DNA of 64,000 nucleotides, taken from contig NC_063435.1 in the NCBI RefSeq assembly GCF_020379485.1, positions 1,736,001-1,800,000 of the forward strand. Reading direction: 5' to 3'. Positions 23,801-34,189 of the stretch are shown in pieces. Position 1 is the first letter of the stretch. Every line of letters begins with the position of its first letter. The stretch is from Brassica napus (lineage: Eukaryota; Streptophyta; Magnoliopsida; Brassicales; Brassicaceae). The notes beneath the pieces are model-generated. The model made no database searches and was not told the origin of the DNA. It worked only from the letters and a program-made list of their open reading frames with translations. Made by a program: the position numbers and the translations under genes.

Positions 23801-25923
23801 TTGCCTCTCGCTGTTGCTTAGCTCCATGAGTTTTCATGATATAAGACGCTAAGAACAAGTAAGCACCTTTATCGTATCTGCAAAATAACACAAAATGAAA
23901 ATACTTAAGAAAAACTTACTACAATAAAATTCTTCGAAGATCACTATGAAGATATGTTAAACTTTCTCCAAGCTGTGCAAATCGAAATTTTCCTTTTTAG
24001 CTTTAACGTTTCTATGTTACTGAAGAATTCATTTTGGAAATGAGTTCTGAAATGCCATGCAAATGCAAGTACTTCACTTATGGTAAGCATACAGCAAAGA
24101 AAGCTCACTTACCCTGACCAATTGAGAGGGGGAACCAGCATTGGCATGTATGGCATCACTGCATATCTCCCCTAAAATATAAATTAGATGTCTTAGTTAT
24201 ACATTAATCTTTAAATTCCACATCTATTCTTCCTATTTACAGGTGGCACCCAAGTCAAACCCTCTTAGATATAACAGTTCTGAAAGATTTTCACAATTTA
24301 TTTTGTTGATTTTGGGTAAAACTTAGTCTGACTAACAAATCAAACGAGAATAGGTCACCTACAGTTTTTTCCAAGCCTTTGCGAACCAAAGGGTCACACT
24401 CGATTACACCATATTTTCTCCCAGATTTCCTGTTGTACAAGAAAGGCCAAAACATGAGCCTATGACAAGAAGTTACAAACTACTTGAAAACAATAGATCA
24501 AAATTCCTCACATGCTTCCTTGCGCTACTGTCTTGAAGGTATGCTTAAACGCAGGCCGGACATCAGGCAGATCATTATCCTGCTGATTAGTTGGGGATTG
24601 TATATAAGCTGTTCTTACCAACAACTCTATAAGATGACTTCCAACCTGGGATATGAGTTTAAGAAAATATTAAAACTTAGTAGCCAACAGAAGCTTTCTT
24701 TACTAAGCAGTATCGTAGCATACACACACCTTAGCTCTAGCATCTGCAGACCATGGTTTTGTATAGTCATGTGACTGCAAGATCTTTCTAACTGCTGACA
24801 GCTTCTGTTTCTTTATCAAGTCATTGACCTTTTTTCTCAACTTATCTTGTTCTCTCATTGGATTTCCATTTTCAACTTCTCGGCTCTCCTCATTGTCATC
24901 CTCTTCTTTCTTCCTGGTCTTATCGAGGAATGTGCATATTCTTATCTATCCAATCAAGAAAAAGATAGAACACTATTAGAAGACAAGACATACAAACATC
25001 ATTTAGCAGATCAATCGTAAGGGAACCAGAGAGAGATCAACTTAACCAACCTCTTGTTCAATGGCATCACCTACAGAACAAGCCGCCTGAACAACCTTAA
25101 CACAGCCATTATCACCACCAGTCATCAAATGCCCCATCAACTTATGCATTGTGATAACCGCCACCATATCAGCAGGCAACTGATCAATATAATGCGCATA
25201 AACCGCTTTACTCTTCCCTAATCTAAACAACTCCTGCTCCTTACTAATAACATCTCTTAACGGCTCGAACCAACCGAGAAACAAAGACTTCACATAAGGC
25301 AGATTGGGCGCAAGCTTCTGCTCACACATATCCGCCAGAAGCTCCCTATACTCATTAGCAGCTCTCTCCCATTCCTCCGTCTCGATCTTAACTTGCCTCC
25401 TCCACAGATTCCGGTACTTGCTCCGACCCATTCCAACGCTCTCTTGGTTCCTCATCCGCCACGAGCGGTGATCCTCTCTCTTCTTCTCTTTCTTCATCTC
25501 CTTCAAGAGCTCCTCAACCTCATCGGCAAGCGAAGGATCTTCCTCCACATCCGTTGACGAGACCTCCTCGGCTACACTCGTGTAGCCTCTAGCAAGAAAC
25601 CCATTAAGGCAGCTACCGTTATTGGATAATCCAGACCCGACCCGATTAGAAAAACCCAATTCGTGACATTTTGGATCCGGGATGGATCCGAGCAGAGGAA
25701 ACCGAAAGCTCGAACCTTTCGAGACGGGATCGTGAGAAAACGCGAGAAAGCCACGACCTTTGGAACCGAATCTAGTTTGTGACCTTGTAATGGCGTGTTT
25801 GGCGATGTTTCTCCACATAGGGAAGGATTCTGAAACTGGGTCACGACGATAAATCAAGGGTTTACGATGATTGAATACGTTTGTTTGATTTGCCGAGAAC
25901 AGAGGGGTTTGGGCACTGGACAT
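20892..25923 (-). CDS. RPOTmp: Phage-type (T7-like) organelle RNA polymerase, dual-targeted
   Basis: About 19 exons run from ATG at 25921-25923 (MSSAQTPLF) to a TGA at 20892-20894 (...[11 protein letters not shown]). The product is a single-subunit DNA-dependent RNA polymerase of about 1,000 residues that transcribes mitochondrial and plastid genes. The first exon encodes a Ser/Arg-rich, acid-poor presequence containing RGYTSVAEE, which fits organelle targeting. T7-family landmarks are all present: [11 protein letters not shown] (about 23220), catalytic Asp in [18 protein letters not shown] split over the 22863/22760 junction, the Lys/Tyr block [15 protein letters not shown] (about 22180), and the last catalytic Asp in [14 protein letters not shown] (about 21175). 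Synteny and the N-terminus match Arabidopsis At5g15700 (RPOTmp) rather than RPOTm or RPOTp. The in-frame TTG at 25926 is not needed as a start. Confidence 0.95.
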
Positions 25924-26726
25924 CAATCGAGCTTACACTGAGTAGAAATCGACGAAGCGGAGCATGAACGATACGAGATTGGAGAGATTCGATCGCGTGA
26001 GGAAGTTAACATGGATCGAGATGGGCAAATTGAGGAAGAAGAAGAAAAACAACTGGTGAGTAAGGAGTACACGACGAAGCCGCCTTAAACCCTTTGTTAA
26101 AAACCCTTGCTTTCTTACTTCAAAGGATCTCTGTGCTATTCGACCCGAGTAGAAGAATCATGCCCGACCCGGGGAATATCTTACAAAGGCCTTTAATAAG
26201 GCCCATACCATAGCCTCTTTACTAAGCAAGAAGGCTTGAGAAAATTTATGGAGGCCAATTAATTAAAATTAAGACAACCTTTTAGTGGAACTAGAATTTA
26301 GAGATTAGAGGTTGTTCAGGGTTTAGAGATTAGTTACTGGTTACTTAGGCTTAGAAGGTATTAGGTTTTTTTTTTTGAATGAATGTTAAATTTATTCAAG
26401 ACCAAAAAAAACACTTTTGTAGAATAAATGAGTCTTTGTTTACCGGAATTATAGAAAAGAAAAAATTGGAGGTAAATAAACTTATTTCTAGATGTAATAA
26501 GCAGCCACTGGATAAGAAAAATTTATGTATGCCACTTTGTGGCCTTGTTGGCTAACATTTTTAGAAAGAAATGCTTACCTTATAACATTGGAATATAGAT
26601 TATGATCTTGAAGATTTGGGCAATTGTTACATACAAATCTCATATTTAAAGTCTTCTAATTAACTAGAAACTAGAAAACCAAGGTAACCTGATAATGAGA
26701 GGAAATCCAGATTTGAGACACATTCC
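25924..26726. other. Intergenic, RPOTmp promoter side
   Basis: This contains the RPOTmp leader and promoter, then AT-rich DNA. A poly(T) run followed by gaatgaatgttaaatttatt at about 26367-26400 resembles the 3' end of a truncated LINE on the minus strand. No target duplication was found for it. The right part is the 3' region of the GDSL gene. Confidence 0.5.
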
Positions 26727-28172
26727 TCACAGCTTAACCAACTCATATAAACTGATAGGGTAAGAGTATTTGGCAGAGTTGCTGAAGGTTTCTCCAGCTA
26801 TAATTTTGTTGGCAGTTTCTGTTGGATGAAATGCATCCCAAAAGACGTATTGATTCCTTTCCAAGCATGGTTGCTGCAAAGGAAGGCATGTCAAGGCTCC
26901 ACCATATCTCCCACTACCGCAGCATGCTTTGTCTGGTATAACAAGACCTGCAAAAAAAATTAGAGAACTAAGTTTAGATGTTGAAACCAAGGGAAAACCC
27001 CTTATTGAATAGATAGGTAAAGGTCATTTTACCATATCTAGATGGATTCACAACCATGTCATGGAAGAGATCATAGATGTTTTGATAGATAAAAAAAGAT
27101 CCTGGAAGAGTAGTGTTGAGAGTGTTTGGTAGATCTTTCAATCCGCTATTGAACAATGAAACCAAGTTATTGATCTTTGTCACACACTTGCTGGTGTTGT
27201 TGTTGCCGTTTACCATATATAACTGACTCGGTATGCAACCTAAGGGCCCTGTTCCACCCAACACCATTTTTCTTGCACCTAAGTTGTATAGTCTCTGCAA
27301 AATATATGTAGAAAACATCGTGCTTTCTGAGTATGAGATGAGAATTAGTACTATGGAATTATGAGATAGTTTAGTTTACAGATATTTGAGCTGAGAGAGT
27401 CTTGATGAGGAGATTTGCATAGTCTTCTCCGCTGTAGATTTTGCTGCTCGAGTATCTATCAGGTATAAGGTAATTGTTGATGTAATCATTGCTTCCTATA
27501 TTGATCCCAATAATGGATTTGGCAAGATACTTTCTCAGATCATCAGGGGTTTGAAAGAATGGCCGGAGCTTTAATTCAATTGTCATCTCAAACTGTGATA
27601 TCTGTTCACTGAATGAAGTTCTTGCTCCCTGGAAAAGAGAAAAATAACAAAGGTAAATATATCTAAAAACAAAAGAGATTTTTTTAAGTCTTTATTTATA
27701 AGTGTATAATATTCTTGATCTGATACTCACAAAATGTTGGCCAGTTTCTTCTAAGATCCCAGCTGCTGCAGATGCATAGTTAAGCCCTCTCAAGACGTTT
27801 TGCACAATTGATACAGGAGATAAAAATGGTGGCACCAATGGCAAACCGAGGTACATTGCTACATCACAACAAAAATGGTTTTTGAAAAAGAAGTAAAACT
27901 ATATCTTATTATCTTTTTATTAGTCTTTAGTTACCTCCATAATCAGCAACTGTACGGCCATTACAGAAACGGCCAGTGGGGAAGCCAAAATCAATTCCAT
28001 AAGGGAGATAGTTAGCTCGTGCAAGTGTGGGAATGTAGTTGTTGTTTCCACAATCAACCAAGGAATCTCCAAAGACGAAGAAAGCTGGAGCAAGAGGCTG
28101 ATGATTACTAGATTGTCCATAACCAAACCAGAGAAGCTCTAAGAACACAAGATAAAACAACAAACACTTCAT
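26727..28172 (-). CDS. GLIP7: GDSL esterase/lipase, secreted
   Basis: Five exons encode a protein of about 360 residues. It opens with a hydrophobic signal peptide ([20 protein letters not shown]), so it is probably apoplastic. SGNH-hydrolase blocks are in order. Block I is [13 protein letters not shown], with the nucleophile Ser. The oxyanion-hole Gly precedes [10 protein letters not shown], and the block III Asn is in [10 protein letters not shown]. Block V is WDAFHPT, with the catalytic Asp and His. The gene ends ELVKL at 26727. Plant GDSL enzymes hydrolyse lipid or acyl esters; the actual substrate is unknown. The position corresponds to Arabidopsis At5g15720 (GLIP7), so the symbol is given by synteny. 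The gene is on the same strand as RPOTmp. Confidence 0.9.
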
Positions 28173-29581
28173 GCTTAGTTACTATCTTTCTCTTTCTATT
28201 ATATGTATGTAGAGGTAAGTAAACTCGTATATGTATGGGGGTATGGATAATGGATGGAAACATGATAAAGTGACATGGTAGATTGGTTCAGAAGAACTGG
28301 TCGTGGTAAATGATGTCATGGAGTGTGGTGGTTAACTGTTACTGTTCTGAAATTTGTTTTTATGTTTTCATTTACTGCATCTTTAAATTTCTTACTATTT
28401 TCTTCTTGTTTTCTATAGAGACAGCTTTTAGGACGAGCCAGCAGCTACATCTCCCCAGTTTTGTAAACCTGTTTTCTAGTCATTGATAGCTCCTGATAGA
28501 AATAATGTACTTACGTGACGACTTTGTTACTAACGTACAGGATAGGTCTAGCTAGCATGATGGGCTTTAAGTTTGTTTGGACCTGAGTCCTTTGGTATGT
28601 AGTGAGATTTAATGTCTTATCACACAAAGAAGCGACCACAAAGGGTGTGGATAGTATGTAACATGTGATGTTAGTTAAATGCATAGTAGACGTTTGTGTA
28701 GTGCGTACAAGTTCAAGAAGCGATCACAAGGGTGGATAGCATGCATATACATGTTCAAAACTCAAAGGCAAACCAAGCTGGATTTGGTCAAGCCACCAAT
28801 TGTGAACTTTTGACTAAGCAAATGTCCTTTATATATGATTCAGCGCCACCAACTTGAAGTATAACTTTGACTTTTATCCTTTACACATGCCTTTGGGTCA
28901 TATGCTGAATGTCTCGTAAGAACTCTCTAAACTGTATCAAATCTAAAATAAATAGCAGATGGACTTACAATAACACAACAACAACTAACCTAGTGGTAAT
29001 TTATTGGGGTTTGATGTGTAACCACAGGTCATATATTTGATTTTTTCTAGAAATAAAATTATCACACTACTTGATTAGTTTGGATTTGGGTTTCAGTCTA
29101 TATGGTTTACATATTGAACTGTAACAGATGATTAGTCCACTTATAACATTACGTATTCCAAACTAAATACAAAGTATAGTACACTTTCGGATTAATCCAC
29201 TCTGTAGCACTAAATATATTTTTCTCGGAGCCGACCTGATAGGAATATAAAAAAAACAACATCTCTCTAATAAGATTTTCTTCCAACTTATCAAAATGAG
29301 AAAACGGAACACACATTTATGGGCTTATTGCAACAGGAAAAAGGAACAAAACGCCCAATTTATAAGGATTTGGGCCCTGGAGGGCCTGACAAATTAATCA
29401 ACGAATGAGGGCCGTAGGATTAATCTGACTTCTTCTTCTTCCTTGATTTTAATCCTCTCTGCGACTTAGGGTTTTAGAATAAACCTCGCCGCACCCTCTC
29501 TCTGTTTAAGCCGTCTTACATCTGCGACGAACAAAAATCCCTGATTTCGCGTTGTTTGCATTACCTTGAGAAGGCTCAGTG
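28173..29581. other. Intergenic between GDSL gene and IMP3
   Basis: Diverging promoters are expected at both ends, since the GDSL gene is minus and IMP3 plus. A short duplicated phrase (aagaagcg-ccacaa-gggtg-ggatag) occurs at about 28626-28652 and 28717-28742. No gene is seen. Confidence 0.5.
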
Positions 29582-30786
29582 ATGAGGAAGCTCAAGAACC
29601 ATGAGAAGAAGGTTCTGAAGAAAGTAAATTTCCTGGAATGGAAAAGAGAAGGCGGCCATCGCGAAACCCTGATCACGGGTCGTTACCACATGGGTGGTCG
29701 TGACGACTACAAAAAGTTTGTAACTTTCTCTTCTTTTTGTTCCCTCTCAATGGTTTTTCTTTTTCTGATACTTATTGAGACTGTTTTTTTGTTTGTTTGG
29801 GTGTCAGATATTCAGGATTGTGTAGGATGGTGCAGAAGCTGACGAACGTGTTGAAACAGATGGATGCGACTGATCCTTTTCGGATTCAGATGACTGATAT
29901 GCTACTCGAGAAGCTGTGAGTTATCCCTTTTTTGCAGTTGTTACATTTATAATATAGCTGTGACAAGTTGTTTCTGGTTAATTACATTAGAGGCAGATGA
30001 ATTTGGGTTCGTAGTAGTTTCTTAGAGGTTGAATGTCATCTTTTTATAATGATTGATCTAATGGTTTTCTGGTTAATGATCTTGAGGAATCGATTGAGTC
30101 CATATTCTTACAAAATCTGTTTTTTTTTATCATTACCTTCAATGTCTAAGCTACTGTGTAGATCAGTTCGGTCTAGGCGGCAAATCGGATATGAGCGAAA
30201 CGATTTTTTCAAACCGATTTATTAAAAAATCGGCTAGGCGTTCAAAAAATCTAGGCATCCGCCTAAACAATAATTATTTTAGAACATTGCCGTAGATATA
30301 AAATATGCTTTTGGTTCATGTTGTTCGCGTGGTTCTAAGCGTGTGTTTCCATGTATTTTAAAATAATGGCAGATACAACATGGGAGTTATACCGACAAGG
30401 AAAAGCTTGGCTTTAACTGATCGGTTATCAGTTTCCTCCTTCTGCAGGTACTGGTTTGTATATATATATATATATATATATATAGTCGGATCCTTTGAGA
30501 ACCACCCACCAATGATCATTTTATCATTTTGTTGTGGTTTATTAATTCTCACAGGCGTAGGTTATCGACTGTGTTGGTTCACCTGAAGTACGCTGAGCAC
30601 TTGACAGAAGCAGTGACGTACATAGAGCAAGGACACATCCGTGTAGGACCAGACACGATCACTGATCCAGCCTTCTTAGTAACTCGGAACATGGAAGATT
30701 TCATCACATGGGTGGACTCTTCCAAGATCAAACGCAAGGTTCTTCAATACAACGACAAGTTGGATGACTACGACATGCTTGCTTAG
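29582..30786 (+). CDS. IMP3: U3 snoRNP protein IMP3-like (S4 RNA-binding domain)
   Basis: Four exons (29582-29715, 29808-29915, 30373-30447, 30555-30786) with GT-AG junctions give 182 residues, the family length. The N-terminus [20 protein letters not shown] and the [19 protein letters not shown] core are typical of the Imp3/ribosomal S4 family. The S4 domain lies in the last third ([20 protein letters not shown] ... GHIRVGP). Imp3 joins Imp4 and Mpp10 in the nucleolar small-subunit processome and promotes pairing of U3 snoRNA with pre-18S rRNA. The counterpart is At5g15750 from memory. Intron 3 contains a (TA)n microsatellite (30459-30484), and intron 2 contains a dispersed repeat. The gene ends only 126 bp from the end of the convergent GNA1. 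Confidence 0.93.
30140..30289. repeat. Short transposon-like repeat in IMP3 intron 2
   Basis: The sequence contains ctaggcgg ... cggctaggcg ... gcctaaac and ends attttagaacattg. The left side has caatgtctaa, roughly complementary to that end, so it may be a small inverted-repeat element. It shares its terminal word with sequences at 6150 and 20446. No target duplication could be defined. Confidence 0.4.
30459..30484. repeat. (TA)n microsatellite in IMP3 intron 3
   Basis: A perfect TA dinucleotide run of about 13 units lies a few bases after the 5' splice site. Confidence 0.9.
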
Positions 30787-30912
30787 ATTTGTCTCACTTC
30801 TCAAAGTGTAAACCTTTTCTATTACCAAACTATATGTTTCTCATTAATCATCAAACCTTTTGCAATAGATTCAGACCAAAGCTTATAGTAAGACAAGAAA
30901 ACAAAGATTCAA

Positions 30913-31392
30913 TCAAAAGTACTTTGACATTTGAATCCCTTTATAAACCAACCCACATTTCTCGTAGAACTCTTTCTTCTCCACGCCACAATCAAGAATC
31001 ACCTTGTAGCAACCCATCGCTCGACAATGATCCGTTAGAAACTCAACCACTCGCTTCCCGAGACGTTTCCCGCGGAACTCTGTATCCACGACAACGTCCT
31101 CTACATGCCCGACTTTGCCGCAGTTTCTCAGGAACTTCTTCTCTATCATCACGCTCCCCGTCGCCGCGATCTTACCTGATGACTCTTCTTCGATCACGCA
31201 GATCAAATGGTCGTCTCCGTAGGAGGTGATCTCCTTGAAACGCTTATCGAATTCGTCGTCGGTGACTGATACTGTGACGGTGAGTTGGCTGAGAAGCTCC
31301 ATGTATCCATTTCTCTTGTCGGTGATCTCCAGTTTTCGGATCTTGAATGTCTGTTTCTCTCCGGTGATGTCGGAACTAGACGCGTCCGCCAT
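30913..31392 (-). CDS. GNA1: Glucosamine-6-phosphate N-acetyltransferase
   Basis: A single exon encodes 159 residues starting MADASSSDITGEKQTFKIRK. The enzyme transfers acetyl from acetyl-CoA to glucosamine 6-phosphate, the second dedicated step toward UDP-GlcNAc for N-glycans, GPI anchors and O-GlcNAc. GNAT-fold motifs are visible: the GHVEDVVVDTEFRGKRLGKR acetyl-CoA pyrophosphate loop, the preceding GKIAATGSVMIEKKF strand, and the C-terminal FYEKCGL. It matches Arabidopsis GNA1 (At5g15770, 149 residues from memory) along its length. A Ser/Asp-rich insertion of about 10 residues after the initiator explains the extra length. The in-frame codon further upstream is TTG, so the ATG at 31390-31392 is the start. 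The leader region contains one copy of a duplicated about 88-bp segment. Confidence 0.95.
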   Translation of the reverse strand: MADASSSDITGEKQTFKIRKLEITDKRNGYMELLSQLTVTVSVTDDEFDKRFKEITSYGDDHLICVIEEESSGKIAATGSVMIEKKFLRNCGKVGHVEDVVVDTEFRGKRLGKRVVEFLTDHCRAMGCYKVILDCGVEKKEFYEKCGLVYKGIQMSKYF

Positions 31393-31442
31393 TGCAGATC
31401 GGAGAAGACTTGAGTTCGTTGGAACTGATAAAATAATAAAGT

Positions 31443-31672
31443 ACAAAGAAAGTTATATTTACGTTTTAGTATTCGAAGTTTCCGATAATTACAAAAGTTA
31501 CCCATTCTCTCAATCAAGCTAATCTAGTCCATTTGAGTTTTGATCAGGTTGATACACTTCATTGGAACTAAACTAAACAACACCCACAAAGAAAGTAACA
31601 CTCTACAAAGGTATTTGAGCTTTTTGATAGTTACAAAAGTTGCCTAATCTCTTGATTAAACTAACTAGTCCA
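31443..31672. repeat. Duplicated segment upstream of GNA1
   Basis: About 88 bp at 31443-31531 recurs in diverged form at 31586-31672. Shared words are acaaagaaagt, attacaaaagtt / gttacaaaagtt, and ctaatctagtcca / ctaactagtcca. The two copies are offset by about 143 bp. The proximal copy lies 50-140 bp upstream of the GNA1 start codon. Confidence 0.65.
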
Positions 31673-31848
31673 ATAAAGTTGTTTTTATGTAATTATTAGT
31701 GTTTTTTTGTTGTATGTAGTTGAGGATTAGACAATGAATGATAATCTTAGAACTCATTAATAAAAATATTTATTGAAATTACAACAAGCCAACAAGGGGG
31801 AAAAAATAACACAGATGATAATGATACATATAGAAATACATTTTAAAT

Positions 31849-33008
31849 CTAGGGTTGAGGGTGACTAGAGAAGGAAGATGAAGCCTGAGGGGTTCCAGGG
31901 ATGATGGGAGGGAGAGAAACTGAGAAAGAAGGTGACGGTTGTGAAGGCGGAGTTATGACCGGAACAGGTGGACGAGTATGAGGGCGTGACGTGGAAGAAG
32001 GTGGTTGAAACGGTGGAAGACTTGGGGGAGAAGAAATTAGCGGGATTGGAGGGAGGAGAGGCGTAACCGGGTTTGGAGGGATGATAGAAGGCGGGTTTAG
32101 CGGATTTGGAGGGAGGAGAGCCTTAACCGGGTTTGGAGGTAAGAAGGAATCAGGTTTTAGTATTTCAGTCTTCTTGTCTCCCAAGGAACTGTCTTTCTTG
32201 TGATGCAAGGAAGCTGATTTTTGCGATGGTCCTGGAAGAAGAGGAGGAAGTGTTGGAAGCAAGTCCGGAAGAGGAGGAAGGATTGGGAGAATAGGAAGAG
32301 GATTATCCGGAACCGGGTCTTGGATCGGTGGAGGGAAAGTAGGATCCGGAAAAAGAGGCTTGGATCCACGGAGATTGATGGGTTTTTGACTACAGATCTC
32401 TGGTTGGTTCTCAGGTTTGAAAGTGAAGAACCCTGCTGAGAAGACTCGAGTAGTTTCTCCGTGTTTGTTCGATTTAAGGCGTTTGAGAGAAGAAGAAGTT
32501 GCGGAAGCTGCTATAGAACAGTAAGGCTGTGAGCTGCTTAGCAACTTCACGGAGCATCTCTTGATCTTCTTCACATGTTTGCTTATAGAGAATGGTAGCT
32601 TTGCTTTGAATTCGCCGTGCTCGTCTGTTTTCACTTCTTGTCTGAAACTCGGGTTTGAGTTCTCGTCGATACATTCCACTGCAACTACAGCACCTGTGTA
32701 AAGATCCAGCAAAGTGTTCATCAATATTACTTCTAAGATTTTAGCCCACACTGGTACAAATCTTGAATAAGAACCGGTAAAACAAAACCAAGAAAGAGAA
32801 AATAAAACAAACCTGAGATCAAGTGGTTGGGTGATTTTGAAAAGGCGCCGTTGAAACAAGTGTCGCAGTAGACAGTTCCGACCACAACCGCAACAGAACG
32901 TGTCTTCTTCATAATATGTTGTTGTCCTTGAGACAAACCTCCATTTATAGAGATTCCTAAGAAAATCATAAGAATAAACCAAACAGAGAAGGTTGTTGTT
33001 ATCTCCAT
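31849..33008 (-). CDS. Pollen Ole e 1-like / proline-rich (extensin-type) cell wall protein
   Basis: Two exons (33008-32813 and 32693-31849) join in frame (ISG|AVVAVEC) into 346 residues. It begins with a signal peptide (MEITTTFSVWFILMIFLGIS). An Ole e 1-type domain follows: GTVYCDTCFNGAFSKSPNHL, AVVAVECIDENSN, the KTDEHGEFKAKL strand, and later CSVKLLSSSQPYCSIA with spaced cysteines. The C-terminal 150 or so residues are Pro-rich with imperfect repeats of PPNPVxxLLPPxPL and SLPPF. Such proteins are secreted to the wall, often in pollen or roots. The counterpart is At5g15780 from memory. The upstream exon runs into intron sequence if not spliced, so the unspliced long frame is not used. Confidence 0.88.
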
Positions 33009-33522
33009 AGTTATGGATTAATTCAATCTCCTTATCTCTCTATCATGAAACAGACGGATTTATATGAAGAAGAGTGAGTCACGATAAAGAGAAGAGATTG
33101 TAACAAAAAGCTTATCTATTCACTTTGTTAATGTAAATCATGGGAAGAATACATGTCTAGCTTCCAAACTACAAAGCTGCTATAAATGTCTCGTGACTTA
33201 TATTTCTTCTCTTTGTACAGCTCAAAAAGCTTAAATCATTGTAACAAAATAGTAAGAAGTGAGAGTAAAACAACATAAATATTTGGATTCACGTCCGAAG
33301 ATTGATAAAAGTAAAAATAGTTGGTGCAGTACTTTCACAATCAAGTTATCACAGTTCAGTCCTTAAAATAGCAAGGTTTTCCAAAATAGACAAATGTCCC
33401 CAAGATCCTCATGACATTATATATAATCCCCACTTATGTCTTTATTATATATATATATATATATATATAACATGTCGTTTGTTGGTGAGGTTGATCACAT
33501 CATTAAAATGATCACATGACTA
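33009..33522. other. Intergenic with (TA)n microsatellite
   Basis: Promoter side of the Ole e 1-like gene. A TA dinucleotide run lies at about 33445-33469. Nothing else is recognised. Confidence 0.55.
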
Positions 33523-33602
33523 TCAGAGCATCCAGCCTGGGATGTAACCGTTTCCATGCTGCGCCTGAGCTAGTGTTGTTATAGTTATCTGCTCACCACT
33601 GT
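33523..33602 (-). pseudogene. SEP1: Fossil last exon of a SEPALLATA1-type MADS-box gene
   Basis: On the minus strand the sequence translates to EQITITTLAQAQHGNGYIPG, followed by WML and a TGA stop at 33523-33525. It is preceded by a splice-acceptor-like tcttacag. The ending GNGYIPGWML is the C-terminal motif of SEP1 and SEP2. Arabidopsis SEP1 (At5g15800, recalled) lies at the equivalent position of this block. No MADS, K-box or other SEP exon is visible upstream on this strand; the DNA to the right is AT-rich and then holds a tRNA gene. Only the last exon survives, consistent with loss of a redundant duplicate after polyploidy. Confidence 0.8.
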
Positions 33603-33786
33603 AAGATTTCACAATTTACATTGATGATCCTATTAATACAAATCTAACCAAATTAATGATCATTCATCATTCGGTTCAGCTAAATTGAACTCCCAATCTG
33701 GTTAGACTAGCAATTGATCAAGAATTGGAATAAGAGACTTCTCAAAAAGATTTTTATTAGAAATGCTTCAAACTTCAACATTACCA

Positions 33787-33864
33787 TTGGACAATGTTAA
33801 GCTCTGTATCCTCTCTTCTTCCCTTTCTTAGCTCCTTCTCTCCCTCTTCGTAGTTTCATAATGA
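33787..33864 (-). other. Possible orphan 3' exon
   Basis: On the minus strand an AG acceptor-like site (agtgcag) is followed by codons for DIIMKLRRGREGAKKGKKRG, then YRA and a TAA. AATAAA-like polyadenylation words follow at about 33756. It looks like the last exon of a small basic protein. No partner exon was identified to the right, where a tRNA gene begins about 60 bp away. It could be another remnant of a deleted gene. Confidence 0.3.
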
Positions 33865-33921
33865 TATCCTGCACTCAAACAGGTTTCGACAAGTAAGTTT
33901 ATAATCACTAAATAGCAACTT

Positions 33922-33995
33922 GGCCTATTAGCTCAGTTGGTTAGAGCGTCGTGCTAATAACGCGAAGGTCACAGGTTCGATCCCTGTATAGGCCA
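33922..33995 (+). tRNA. tRNA-Ile (anticodon AAU)
   Basis: The 74-bp gene folds as a complete cloverleaf. The acceptor stem pairs GGCCTAT (33922-33928) with ATAGGCC (33988-33994). The D arm carries the box A TTAGCTCAGTTGG. The anticodon loop CTAATAA is closed by TCGTG/CGCGA. Box B GGTTCGATCCC lies in the T arm. The discriminator is A, and a run of T follows at once as the Pol III terminator. No intron. The anticodon AAU is read as IAU after A34 deamination. Confidence 0.97.
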
Positions 33996-34189
33996 TTTTT
34001 TTTCCCTTTTGTTTTATGTTTGTCTCTCTACTTCTCAACCTTTGTGATTTGCCGTTTGGAATACAGATTCACGTTCCTGATTCTGTTTGTGAATCTTCTG
34101 CCCCTAAAGACAAAATCTGAGGTCAGCAATAGAGGTAGTCGATCTAAATGGATTATACAGTTATTAAGGAAGGATAAGCTGAGATTCTA

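Noticed and set aside
26365..26400. Poly(T) followed by gaatgaatgttaaatttatt as a retroposon with target duplication
   Set aside because: Looks like a LINE 3' end, but I could not find matching flanking repeats, so it is mentioned only as a possible relic.
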